The notes under the pieces are model-generated. The model was not told where the DNA came from. It worked only from the letters and a program-made list of their open reading frames with translations, and ran no database searches. This document shows positions 13,089 through 25,900 of a DNA stretch of 64,000 nt, one piece after another (position 1 is the stretch's first letter; every line of letters starts with the position of its first letter). Position numbers and translations under genes: made by a program. The DNA comes from Aristolochia californica (Eukaryota > Streptophyta > Magnoliopsida > Piperales > Aristolochiaceae). The stretch spans positions 19,439,981 through 19,503,980 of the forward strand of contig JARWKL010000008.1 in NCBI GenBank assembly GCA_029961685.1, written 5' to 3'.

Positions 13089-14499
13089 ATGGAAAGAATT
13101 TAAAGCAATAACAAATGTAAGTAAAGAAAATTTATTCACACACCAAAAATGAACACATAAGTTTTGTTGTCCAAGTTTGGGAAATTCCACTAGTTCAATC
13201 CTAAAAGCTCGAAATTATAAGAAAGAGTCTTTTCTCCACATGTTTTGAAAAATGGATATGCATGCTTGAAACATGTTAAAGATGTAAATGACCTATGGAT
13301 CCAAATCTTTTAAAGTGAATAACGTTAAATTGCCAAGTGAACGTGTGGTGGGATATTTACCCAAGTCAAACAAGCCAGTATTTTTCCCATTTATAAAAAT
13401 TGTCCTAACAATCATAGAATATTGTAAAGTGATTTATCTTGCGTAATGGGGTATATTATTTTAAGGAATGACTTAATGATTGGGAGTCAACACTCAGTTA
13501 AAATTCCCCAGCCTCACCCTTTTCCCGATGATTTCAGAACCTGATAAATAAAAACTAGAAGGAGTTTAAATCCCTAAAAATTAGAGACACTTTTTGGAAT
13601 TATTTCTCTCTTCATTTGTGCATTGTGCATTGATGTATAATTTTTTTTTAAATCAAAACATGTGCTTTCACTTTCGCTTCATCTCATAAACAAAAAAATA
13701 GATAAAAGGCAAATAGATCACAACAAAATAAAAATTTAGAGTTTATGTGTAGAAAGAATTTAAAGCAATAAATAATGTATGTAAAGAAAATTTATTCACA
13801 CACCAACAATTAACACAAAAGTTTTTTTATCCAAGTTAGGGAAATTCCACTAGTTCATCCCTAATAGCTCGGAACTTTATAAGAAAGAAATTTTTCTACG
13901 CATGTTTTAAAAAATGGATATGCATGCTTGAAACATGTTAAAAATGCAAATGACCTATGGATCCAAACATTTTAAAGTGAATAACATTAAAATCCGAAAT
14001 GAACGTGCAGTGTGATATTTACCGAAGTCAAACAAGCCATTATTTTGCCCATTTACAAAAAGTTGACATAACGATCTTAGACGATTGTAAAGTGATTTAT
14101 CATGTGTAATCGGCTATATTTTTGTAAGGAATGACTTATGGATTAGGAGTCAACACTTAGTTAAAAATCCCCTGCCTCCCCATTTTCCTGACCATTGTAG
14201 AACTTGATATATAAAAACTAAAAAGATTTTACAATCTCCAAAAATTACGGACACTTTTTGAATTATCTCTCTACATTTGCGCATTCTCCATTTTAATTTT
14301 AGCTGAATACTTTTTTCTTAAATCAAAACTTGAGTTTTCTCTTGCCCATCATCTTGTAAACAAAAAAAGAGATAAAAGGCAAATAGATCTCAACAAAATT
14401 AAAATTTTAGAGTTTATGTATGGAAAGAATTTAAAGCAATAAAAATGTAAGTAACGAAAATTTAGTGACACACCACAAATGAACACAAAAATTGATCGA

Positions 14500-14520
14500 C
14501 CCTAAACCCTACACCCTAAA
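14500..14520 (+). repeat. Telomere-like heptamer run inside a monomer
   Basis: Three 7-base units stand in a row: CCCTAAA, then CCCTACA, then CCCTAAA. They replace about 22 bases of normal monomer sequence (the GTTTTGTTATCCAAG segment), between ACACAAAAATTGATCGA on the left and TTCCACTAGTTC on the right. CCCTAAA is the typical plant telomere repeat read on the C-rich strand. The run is short and lies inside the array, so it is an interstitial patch and not a chromosome end. Confidence 0.85.
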
Positions 14521-16599
14521 TTCCACTAGTTCAACTCTAATAGCTTGGAATGTTATAAGAAAGAGATTTTTCTACACATGTTTTAAAAAATGGATATGCA
14601 TTCTTGAAACATGTTAAAGATGCAAATGACCTTTGGATCCAAACCTTTTAAACAGAATAACATTAAATTCCGAAGGGACTTTGCGATCGAATATTTACCT
14701 GAGTCAAATAAGCCATTATTTTGCCCATTTACAAAAGCTGACCTAACGATCATAGATGGTTTTAAAGTAAATTATAATGCGTAAAGGTCCATTTTTTTAA
14801 GGAATGACATATGGATTGGGAGTCAATACTTAGTTAAAAATCCCATGCCACCCCCTTTTCTTGACGATTGCATAAACTGATATATAAAAAAAAAATTACA
14901 ATCTCTAAAAATTATAGACACTTTTTGGAATTATCGCTCTCTAAATTTTTGCATTGTGCATTTCCATTTTAGATGTATACTTTTTTCTTAAATCAAACTA
15001 GATTTTTCAGTTTACCTTTATATCGTAAAACAAAAAAGAGATAAAAGGCAAATAGATCACAACAAAATGAAAATTTTAGAGTTGATGTGTTGAATGAATT
15101 TAAAGAAATGACAAATTTAAGTAAAGAAAATTTATTCACATACCACAAATGTACACAAAAGTTTTTTTATCTAAGTTTAGGAAAATTCCACTAGTTCAAC
15201 CGTTATAGCTTGGAATTTTATAAGAATGAGATTTTTCTACACATGTTTTAAAAAATGGATATGCATGCTTGAAACATGTTAAAGATGCAAATGACCTATG
15301 GATCCAAACCTTTTAATGAGAATAACATTAAAATCCCAAGTGAACGTGCGGTTGGATAATTTTCTGAGTCAAACAAGTGATTATTTTGCCCATTTTCAAA
15401 AAGTTGACCTAATGATCATAGATGATTGTAAAGTGATTTATCATGCATAACGGGCTATATTATGTTAAGGAATGACTTATGGATTGGGAGTCAATACTCA
15501 GTTAAAAATACCCCACCTTCGCCTTTTCCCGACATTTTCAAAACCTTATATATAAAAACTAAAAAGAGTTCACAATCCCTAAAAATTAAAGACACTTTTT
15601 GGAATTATTTCTCTCAACATTTGGGCATTGTGCATTTCCATTTTAGATGTATACTTTTTTCTTTAATAAAAACTTGAGTTTTAACTTTCCCTTCATCTCG
15701 TAAACAAAAAAAGAGATAAAAGGCATATAAATCACAACAAAATGAAAATTTTAGAGTTTATGTATGGAAAGAATTTAAAGCAATAACAAATGTAAGTGAA
15801 GAAAATTTAAATTAACACAAAAGTTTTGTTATCCAATTTTGGGAAATTCAACTAGTTAAATCCAAATAGCTCGGAATTTTATTAGAAAGAGATTTTTCTA
15901 CACATGTTTTAAAAAATGGATATGCATGCTTGAAACATGTTAAAGATGCAAATGACTTATGGATCCGAACCTTTTAAAGAGAACAACATTAAATTCCCAA
16001 GTGAACGTGCGATGGGATATTTACCCGAGTAAAACATACCATTATTTCGCCCGTTTACAAAAAGTTAACCTAACGATCATAGATGATTTTAAAATGATTT
16101 ATCTTGCGTAACGGGCTATTTTTTTGTAAGGAATGACTTATAGATTGGGAGTCAACACTCAGTTCAAAATTCTCCACCTCCCCCTTTTCCCGATGATTGC
16201 AATACTTGAAATATAAAAACTTAAAAGAGTTTTAAATCCCTAAAAATTACAGACACTTTTTTGGAATATCTCTCTCTACATTTGTGTATTGTGCATTTCC
16301 ATTTTAGATGTATACTTTTTTCTTAAATCAGAACTTGAATTTTCACTTTCCATTCATCTCGTAAACAAAAAAAGATATAAATGGCTAATAGATAATAACA
16401 AAATGAAAATTTTAGAGTTTATGTATGGAAAGAATTTAAAGCGATAACAAATGTAAGTAAATATAATTTATTCACACACCACAAATGAACACAAAATTTT
16501 TTTAATCCAAGTTTTGGAAATTCCACTACTTTACCTTAATAGCTCAAAATTTTATAAGAAAGAGATTTTTCTACACATGTTTTAAAAAATGGATATGCA

Positions 16600-16660
16600 T
16601 GCTGGAAACTTGTTAAACATCAAAATGACCTATGCAGTGGGATATTTACCCGAGTTAAAC
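16600..16660 (+). repeat. Deletion of about 47 bp removing the GGATCC region
   Basis: ATGACCTATG (ending about 16634) joins CAGTGGGATATTTACC. The GATCCAAACC to GTGAACGT stretch is missing. Comparison with copy A' suggests that this unit joins the 5' part of one ancestral unit to the 3' part of the next. Confidence 0.85.
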
Positions 16661-17729
16661 AAGCCATTATTTTTCCCATTTACAAAGAGCTGACCTAACG
16701 ATCATAGATGATTGTAAACTGATTTATCATGCATAACGGGCTATATTTTTGCCAAGAATGACTTATGGATTTGGAGTCAACACTCAGTAAAAAATCCCCT
16801 GCCTCCAACTTTTGCAACCGATTGCATAACCGAATGTATAAAAACAAAAAGAGTTTGCAATCCCTAAAAATTATAGACACTTTTTGGAATTATCTTTCTC
16901 AACTTTTGTACATTGTGAATTTCCATTTTTGATGTATACTTTTTTCTAAAATCAAAACTTGAGTTTCCACTTTCCCTTCATCTCGTAAAATAAAAAAGAG
17001 AAAAAAAGTAAATAGATCACAATAAAATGAAAATTTTAGAGTTTATGTAGTGAAATAATTTAAAGCAATAACAAATGTAAGTAAATAAAATTTATTCACT
17101 CACCAAAAATGAACACAAAAGTTTTGTTATCCAGTTTTGGAAATTCCACTAGTTCAACCCTAATAGATCTGAATTTTATAAGAAAGAGATTTTTCTACAC
17201 ATGTTTTAAAAAATGGATATGCATGCTTGAAACATGATAAAGATGCAAATGACCTATGGATCCAAACCTTTTAAAGAGAATAACATTAAATTCCCAAGTG
17301 AACGTGCGATGGGATATTTACCCTAGTCAAACAAGCCAGTAGTTTGCCCATTTTCAAAAAGTTGACCTAACGATCATAGAGGATCTTAAAGTGATTTATC
17401 ATACGCAACAAGCTATATTTTTTTAAGGAATGACTTATGGACTAGGAGTCAACACTCAGTTAAAAATCCTCCGCCTTCCCCTTTTCCCGACGATTGCAGT
17501 ACCTAAAATATAAAAACTAAAAAGAGTTTACAATCCCTAAAAATTACAGACACTTGTTGGAATTAGCTCTCTCAACATTTGTGTATTGTGCATTTCCATT
17601 TTAGGTGTATACTTTTTTCTTAAATCAAAACTTGAGTTTTCACTTTCCTTTCATCTTGTAAACAAAAAAAGATATAAAAGGCAAATAGATCACAAAAAAA
17701 TGAAAATTTTAGAGTTTATGTATAGAAAA

Positions 17730-17760
17730 AATTTAAAGAAATAATAAATGAACACAAAAG
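17730..17760 (+). repeat. Deletion of about 40 bp near 17745
   Basis: AAAGAAATAATAAATGAACA skips the GTAAGTAAAGAAAATTTATT and CACACACCAC part of the monomer. Interval 17268-17898 is 630 bp. Confidence 0.85.
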
Positions 17761-18929
17761 TTTTATTATCTAAGTTTGGGAAATTCTACTAGTTCTACCC
17801 TAATAGCTCGGAATTTTATAAGAAAGAGATTTTTCTACACATGTTTTAAAAAATGGATTTGCATGCTGGAAACATGTTAAACATGAAAATGACCAATGGA
17901 TCCAAACCTTTTAAAGAGAATAACTTTAAATTCACAAGTGCACTTGCGGTAGGATATTTACCTGAGTCAAACAATCCATTATTTTGCCCATTTACAATAA
18001 GATGACAAAACGATCGTAGATGATTGTAAAGTGATTTATCATGTATAATGGCCTATATTTTTGTAAGGAATGACTATTGGATTGGGTGTGAACTCTCAGT
18101 AAAAAATCCCATGCCTCCCCCTTTTCTTGACGATTGCAGAACCTGATATAAAAAAACTAAAAAGAGTTTAAAATCCCTAAAAATTACGAAAACTTTTTAG
18201 AATTATCTCTCTCTACATTTGTGAATTGGGCATTTCCATTTTAGATATATACATTTTTCTTAAATAAAAACTTGAGTTTTCACTTTCCCTTCATCTCGTG
18301 GAAAAAAAGAGAGAAAAGGCAAAAAAATCACAACAAATTGAAAATTTTAGAGTTAATGTATGGAAAAATTTAAAGCATTGACAAAAGTAAGTAAAGAAAA
18401 TTTATTCACAAACCTAAAATGAACACACAATTTTTGTTATCCAAGTTTGGAAAATTCCACTAGTTCAACCCTAATAGCTCGGAATTTGATAAGAAAGAGA
18501 TTTTTCTAGACATGTTTAAAAAAAAGGAAATGCATGTTTGAAACATGTTAAAGCTGCAAATGACCTTTGGGTCCAAACCATTTAAAGAGAATAACATTAA
18601 ATTCCCAAGTGAACCTGAGTCAAACAAGCCATTATTTTTCTCATTTACAACAAGTTGACCTAACAATCATAGATGATTGTAAGTGATTTATCATGCGTAA
18701 TGTGCCATATTTTTGTAAGGAATGACTTACGGATTGGGAGTCAACACTCAGTTAAAAATCCCCTGCCTCCGCCTTTTCCCGACCATTACAGAGTTTGATA
18801 TATAAAAAATAAAAAGAGTTTACAATCCCTAAAAATTACAGACACTTTTTGGAATTATCTCTCTCTACATTTGTGCATTGTGCATTTCCTTTTAAGATGT
18901 GTACTTTTTCTTAAATAAAAACTTGAGTT

Positions 18930-18970
18930 TTTACTTTCCCTTCATCTCGTAATGGAAATAATTTAAAGCA
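18930..18970 (+). repeat. Deletion of about 80 bp at 18951
   Basis: CTTCATCTCGTAA joins TGGAAATAATTTAAAGC. The A-rich tract and the AAAATGAAAATTTTAGAG segment are missing. Interval 18569-19161 is 592 bp. Confidence 0.88.
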
Positions 18971-20754
18971 ATAAGAAATGTTAGTAAAGCAAATTTATTT
19001 GCACACCACAAATGAACACAAAAGTTTTGTTATCCAAGCTTGTGATATTCCACTAGTTCAACCCTAATAGCTCGGAATTTTAAAAAAAAAAGGTTTTTCT
19101 GCACATGTTTTAAAAATAAATTTTCATGTTAGAAACATGTTAAAGATGCAAATGAACAATGGATCCAAATCTTTCAAAGAGAATAAAATTCCCAAGTGAA
19201 TGTGCAGTGGGATATCTACAAGAGTCAAACAAGCCATTATTTTGCCCATTTACAAAAATCTGACCAAACGATCATAGATAATTGTAATATGATTTATCAT
19301 CCGTAACGGGCTACATTTTTGTAAGGAATGACTTATGGATTGGGTGTCAACACTCAGTTAAAAATCCCTGCCTCCCCCTTTCCTCACGATTGCAGAACCT
19401 GATATATAAAAACTAAAAATAGTTTATATTCCCTAAAAATTACAGACTCTTTTTGGAATTATCTCTCTCTAGATATGTGCATTGTGCATTTCCATTTTAG
19501 ATGTATACATTTTTCTTAAATCGAAACTTGTGTTTTCCTTTTCCCTTCATCTCGTTAACTAAAAAAGAGAAACAAGGCAAATAGATAACAACAAAATGAA
19601 AATTTTAGAGTTTATGTATGGAAAGAATTTAAGGAAATAAAAAATGTAAGTAAAGAAAATTTATTCCCACACCACAAATGAACACAAAAGTTTTGTTATC
19701 CAAGCTTGGGAAATTCCACTAGTTCAACCCTAATAGCTCGAAATTTTATAAGAGAGATTTTTCTACACATGTTTTAAAAAATCGATATGCATGCTCGAAA
19801 CATGTTAAAGATGCAAATGACGTATGGATCCAAATCTTTTAAAGAGAATAACATTAAATCCTCAAGTGAACGTGCGGTAAGATATTTACACGAGTCAAAC
19901 AAGCCATTATTTTGCCCATTTACAAAAACTGACCTAACGATCATAGATGATTGTAAAGTGATTGATCATGTGTAAAGGGCTATATTTTTTAAGGAATGAC
20001 TTATGGATTGGGAGTCAACACTCAGTTAAAAATCCCCCGCCTCCCCCTTTTCCCGACGATTACTGAACAAAATATCTAAAAACTAAAAAGAGTTTACAAT
20101 CCCTAAAAATTATAGACACTTTTTGGAATTATCTCTCTCTACTTTTGTGCATTTTGCATTTCCATTTTAGATCTGTACTTTTTTCTTAAATCAAAACTGA
20201 GTTTTCATTTTCCCTTCATCCCGTAAACAAAAAAGTGATAAAAGGCAAATAGATCACAGCAAATTGAAAATTTTAGAGTTTATGTATGGAAAGAATTTAA
20301 AGCAATAACAAATTTAAGTAAAGAAAATTTATTCACACACCACAAATGAACACAAAAGTTTTGTTATCCAAGTTTGGGAAACTCCACTAGTTCAACACTA
20401 ATAGCTCAAAATTTTATAAGCAAGACTCTGTTCTCCGCATGTTTTAAAAAATGGATATTCAAGTTTGAAACATGTTAAAGATGTAAATGACCTATGGATC
20501 CAAACCTTTTAAAGATAATAACATTAAATTCCCAAGTGAACGTGCAGTGGGATATTTGCCTGAGTCAAACAAGCCATTATTTTTCCCAATTTCAAAAATT
20601 ATCCTAACAATCATAGAATATTGTAAAGTGATTTATCTTTCGTAACGGGGTACATTTTCTTAAGGAATGACTTAATGATTGGGAGATAACACTCAGTTAA
20701 ATTTCCCCCACCACACTCTTTTCCTGACGATTGCAGAACCTGATAAATTACAAT

Positions 20755-20805
20755 CCCTAAAAATTAAAACTATAAAATTAAAATTAAAATTGTCCTTAAA
20801 TTAAT
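20755..20805 (+). repeat. AT-rich micro-expansion at a unit junction
   Basis: After AATCCCTAAAAATTA the sequence runs into repeated TTAAAA-type steps and TTGTCCTTAAATTAA before returning to TAGACACTTTTT. No other unit has this. It lies just upstream of the start of copy A', where two units present upstream of copy A (13959 and 14635) have no counterpart. Confidence 0.8.
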
Positions 20806-21099
20806 AGACACTTTTTAAAATTATCTCTCTCTACATTTTGGCATTGTGAATTTCCATTTTAGTTGTATACCTTTTTCTTAAATCAAAACTATAGTTTTCA
20901 GTTTATCTTTATTTTGTAAACCAAAAAAGTGATTAAAGGCGAATAGATCACAACAAAATCAAAATTTTAGAGTTGACATGTGGAAAGAATTTAAATAAAT
21001 TACAAATGTAAGTAAAGAAAATTTATTCCCACACCACAAATGTGCACAAAAGTTTTGTTATCTAAGTTTAAGAAAATTCCACTAGTTCAACCCTTATAG

Positions 21100-24000
21100 C
21101 TCGGAATTTTATAACAAAGAGATTTTTCTACACATGTTTTAAAAAATGGATATGCATGCTTGAAACATGTTAAAGATTCAGACGACCTATGGATCCAAAC
21201 ATTTTAATGAGAATAACATTAAATTCCCAAGTGAACGTGTGGTTGGATATTTATTTGAGTGAAACATGCCATTATTTTGCCCATTTACAAAAAGCTGACC
21301 TAACGATCATATATGATTTTAAAGTGATTTATCATTCGTAATGGGCTATATTTTTGTTAGGAATGATTTATACATTGGGAGTCAACACTCAGTTAAAAAT
21401 CCTTCGCCTCCCCCTTTTCCCGAATGTTGCAGTAATTGAAATATAAAAACTAAAAAGAGTTTACAATCCCTAAAAATTACAGACACTTTTTGGAATTATC
21501 TCTCTCTACATTTGTGTATTGTGTTTTTTCATTTTAGATGTATACTTTTTTCTTAAATCAAAACTTGAGTTTTCACTTTCCCTTCATCTCGTAAACAAAA
21601 AAAGTTATAAAAGGCAAATAGATAATAACAAAATGAAAATTTGAGAGTTTATGTATGGAAAGAATTTAAAGCGATAAAAAATGTAACTAAAGATAATTTA
21701 TTCACACACCACAAATGAATACAAAAGTTTTGTAATCCAAGTTTGGGAAAATTCCACTAATTCAACCCTAATAGCTCAGAATTTTATAAGGAAGTGATTT
21801 TCTACACATGTTTAAAAAAATGGATATGCAAGCTGGAAAATTTTTAAACATGAAAATTACCTTTGGATCCAAACCTTTTAAAGAGAATAACATTAAATTC
21901 CCAAGTGAACATGCGGTGGGATATTTACCCGAGTCAAACAAGCCATTATTTTTCCCATTTACAAAAGTATGACATAACAATCATAGATGATTGTAATTTA
22001 TCATGCGTAACAGGCTATATTTATTTAAGGAATGACTCATGGATTGGGTGTCAACACTCAGTTAAAAATCCCCCGTCTCCCCCTTTTCCCGTCGATTGCA
22101 GAACCGGATATAAAAAAACTTAAAAGAGTTTACAATCCACAAAAATTACAAATAATTTTTGGAGTTATCTCTCTCTACATTTGTGCATTGGGTATTTCCA
22201 TTTTAGATGTATACTTTTTTCATAAATAAAAACTTGAGTTTTCAATTTCCCTTCATCTCGTAAAAAAAAAGAGATAAAAGGCAAATAGATCACAACAAGA
22301 TAAAAATTTTAGAGTTTATGTATCTAAAGAATTTAAAACAATACCAAATGTAAGTAAAGAAAATTAATGAACACACCACAAATGAATTCAAAAGTCTTGT
22401 TATCCAAGTTTGGGAAATTCCACTAGTTCAACCATCATAGCTTGGAATTTTATCAGAAAGAGATTCTTCTACACATGTTTTAAAAAATTGATATGCATGC
22501 TTAAAACATGTTAAAGATGCAAATGAACTATGGATCCAAACCTTTTAAAGATAATAACAATAAATTACCAAGTGAATGTGCGATGGGATATTTACCCCAG
22601 TCAAACAAGCCATTATTTTGCCTATTTACAAAAAGCTGACCTAAAGATCATAGATGATTGTAAAGTGATTTATCATGCATAACGGGCTATATTTTTTTAA
22701 TGAATGACTTATGGATTGGGAGTCAAAACTCAGTTAAAAATCCCTGCCTCCCCCTTTTGCCAACGATTGTAAAACCTAATATATAAAAATAAAAGGGTTT
22801 GCTATCCCTAAAAATTACAGACACTTTTTGGAATTATCTCTCTTTACTTTTATGCATTGTGAATTTCCATTTTTGATGTATACTTTTTTCTTAAATCAAA
22901 ACTTGAGTTTTCACTTTCCCTTCATCTCGTAAAAAAAAAAAAGAGATAAAAGGCAAATAGATCACAACAAAATGAAAATTTTAGAGTCTATGTATGGAAA
23001 TAATTTAAAGCAATAAAAAATGTAAGTAAATAAAATTTATTCACTCACCACAAATGAACACAAAAGTTTTGTTATCTAGTTTTGAAAATTCCACTAATTC
23101 AACCCTAACAGATTGGAATTTTATAAGAATGAGATCTTTCTACACATGTTTTAAAAAATAGTTATGCATCCTTTAAACATGTTAAAGACGCAAATGACCT
23201 ATGGATCCAAACCTTAGAAAGAGAATAACATTAAATTTCCAAGTGAATGTGCGGTGGGATATTTATCCAAGTCAAACAAGCCATTATTTTGCCCATTTAT
23301 AGAAAGCTGACCTAACGATCATAGATGATCTTAAAGTGATTTATCGTGCATAACGGGCTATATTTTTGTAAGGAATGACTTATGGACTGGGAGTCAACAC
23401 TCAGTTAAAAATCCCCCGCCTCCCCCTTTTCCCGACGATTGAAGAACGTAAAATATAAAAAATTAAAACGAGTTTATAATCCCTAAAAATTACAGAAACT
23501 TTTAGGAATTATCTCTTTCTACCTTTTTGTATTGTGTATTTCCATTTTAGATATATACTTTTTTCTTAAATCAAAACTTGTGTGTTTACTTTCACTTTAT
23601 CTCGTATACAAAAGAAGATATAATATGAAAATAGATCACAACAAAATTAAAATTTTAGAGACTATGTATGATAACAAATGTAAATAAAGAAAATTTATTC
23701 ACACACCACAAATGAACACAAAAGTTTTGTTATCCAAGTTTGGGAAATTCTACTAGTTCAACCCTAATAGCTCGGAATTTTATAAGAAAGAGATTTTTCA
23801 ACACATGTTTCAAAAAATGGATATGCATGCTGGAAACATGTTAAACATGAAAATGACCTATGGATCCAAACCTTTTAAAGAGAATAATATTAAATTCGCA
23901 AGTGCACATGCGGTGGGATATTTACTCGAGTCAAACAATCCATTATCTTGCCCATTTACAAAAAGATAACGTAACGATCATAGATGATTATAAAGTGATT

Positions 24001-25900
24001 TATCATGCATAACAGGCTATATTTTTTAAGGAATGGCTAATTTATTGGGTGTCAACAGTCAGTTAAAAATCCCCCGCCTCCCCCTTTTCCTGACGATTGT
24101 AAAACCTGATATAAAAAAAAACTAAAAAGAGTTTACAATCCCACAAAATTACGGACACCTTTTAGAATTATCTCTCTCTACATTTGTGCATTGGGAATTT
24201 ACATTTTAGATATATAATTTTTTCTTAAATAAAAACTTGAGTTTTCACTTTCCCTTCATCTCGTAAAAAAACAGAGAGAAAAGGCAAATAGATCAAGACA
24301 AAATAAAAATTTTAGAGTTTATGTAAGGAAAGAATTTATAGCAATAACAAATGTAAGTAAAGAAAATTTATTCACACACCACAAATGAATCAAAAATTAT
24401 TGTTATGCAACTTTGGGAAACTCCACTAGTTCAACCCTAATAGCTCGGAATTTTAGAAGAAAGAGATTTTTCTACACATGTTTTAAAAAATGGATATGCA
24501 TTCTTGAAATATGTTTAAGATGCAAATGACCTAAGGATCCAAAACTTATAGAAAGAATAACGTTAAATTCCCTAGTGAACGTGCGGTGGGATATTTACCT
24601 GAGTGAAACAAGCCATTATTTTTTCCATTTACAAAAAGTTGAAAAAACAATCAAAGATGATTGAAAAGTGATTTCTCATGCGTAACGAGCTATATTTTTG
24701 TATGGAATGACTTATAGATTGGGAGGCAACACTCAGTTAAATATCCCCCACCTCCCCCTTTTCCCGATGATTGCAGAACCAGATATAAAAAAACTAAAAA
24801 GAGTTTTCAATCCCTAAAAAATACTGACAGTTTTTGGAATTATCTCTCTCTACATTTGTGCATTATGCATTTCTATTTTAGCTGTATACTTTTTTTGTAA
24901 ATCAAAACATGAGTTTTCACTTTCCCTACATCTGGTAAAAAAAAAAGAGAGAAAAGTTAAATAGATCACAACAAAATGAAAATTTTAGAGTTTATGTATG
25001 GAAAGAATTTAAAGCTTTAACAAATGTAAGTAAAGAAAATTTATTCACAAACCTAAAATGAACACACAATTTTTGTTCTCCAAGTTTGGGAAATTCCACT
25101 AGTTCAACCCTAATAGCTCGGAATTTTATCAGAAAGAGATTTTTCTACACATGTTTTAAAAACTGGATATGCTTGGAACATGTTAAAGATTCAAATGTCC
25201 TATGGATCCAAACCTTTTAAAGGGAATAACATTAAATTCCCATGTGAACGTGCGGTGGGATATTTACCCGAGTCAAACAAGCCATTATTTTTCCCATTTA
25301 CAAAAAGTTGACCTAACGATCATAGATGATTGTAAGTGATATATCATGTGTAAGGGGCTATATTTTTGTAAGGAATTACTTATGGATTAGGAGTCAACAC
25401 TCAGTTAAAAATCCCCCGCCTCCCCCTTTTCCCGATGATTGCAGAACTTGATACATAAAAACTAAAAAGAGTTCACAATCCCTAAAAATTATAGTCACTT
25501 TTTGGAATTATCTCTCTCTACATTTGTGCATTGGGAATTTCCACTTAAGATGTGAACTTATTCTTAAATAAAAACTTGAGTTGTCACTTTCCTTTCATCT
25601 CATAAAAAAAAAGAGAGAAAAGGCAAATAGATCACAACAAAAAGAAAATTTTAGAGTTTATGTATGGAAAGAATTTAAAGCAATAAAAAATGTTAGAAAA
25701 GAAAATTTATTCACACACCACAAATGAACACAAAATTTTTGCTATCCAAGCTTGGGATATTCCACTAGTTCAATCCTAATTGCTCGGAATTTTATAAAAA
25801 AAGAGATTTTTCAAAATATGTTTTAAAAAATAGATATGCATGTTAGAAACATGTTAAAGATGCAAATGACCTATGGATCCAAACCTTTTAAAGTGAATAA
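21100..25900 (+). repeat. Multi-unit block, copy A'
   Basis: This is the diverged second copy of the block at 15.2-19.2 kb. Offsets from copy A are 5891 at unit 15300/21191, 5230-5231 at 16206/21436 and 16634/21865, 5935 at 17268/23203, 5964 at 17898/23862, 6635 at 18569/25204 and 6714 at 19161/25875. The large jumps are each about one monomer, so single units were lost or gained between the copies. Confidence 0.8.

Larger units (their letters stand above)
6901..13296 (+). repeat. Satellite units 11-20, including two strongly truncated units
   Basis: Unit starts are at 6901, 7576, 8125, 8796, 9259, 9930, 10600, 11272, 11946 and 12600. The units starting at 7576 (549 bp) and 8796 (463 bp) carry large internal deletions. 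The GGATCC itself is mutated at 9259 (GGATCA), 10600 (TTATCC) and 12600 (GATTCC). The last unit is 697 bp because it contains a 24 bp tandem duplication. No gene is seen. Confidence 0.95.
15200..19200 (+). repeat. Multi-unit block, copy A
   Basis: Rare variants here recur in the same order in copy A' (21.1-25.9 kb). Examples are ATAGATAATAAC with AAGCGATAA (about 16.4 / 21.6 kb), TTGAAATATAAAAAC (16206 / 21436), CATTTTTGATGTATAC (about 16.92 / 22.87 kb), ATTCACTCACC (about 17.1 / 23.04 kb), CAAGTGCAC (about 17.94 / 23.9 kb) and ACAAACCTAAAATGAACACA (about 18.41 / 25.05 kb). Edges are approximate. Confidence 0.8.
13297..20495 (+). repeat. Satellite units 21-31
   Basis: Unit starts are at 13297, 13959, 14635, 15300, 15961, about 16634 (site deleted), 17268, 17898, 18569, 19161 and 19826. 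Three units are shortened: 16634-17267, 17898 preceded by a loss near 17745, and 19161 preceded by a loss near 18951. A telomere-like insert lies at 14500-14520. Most of this stretch is the first copy of a multi-unit block that recurs about 5.2-6.7 kb downstream. No gene is seen. Confidence 0.95.

Noticed and set aside
14500..14520. A true chromosome end or a long interstitial telomere
   Set aside because: Only three heptamers are present, one imperfect, and satellite continues on both sides.
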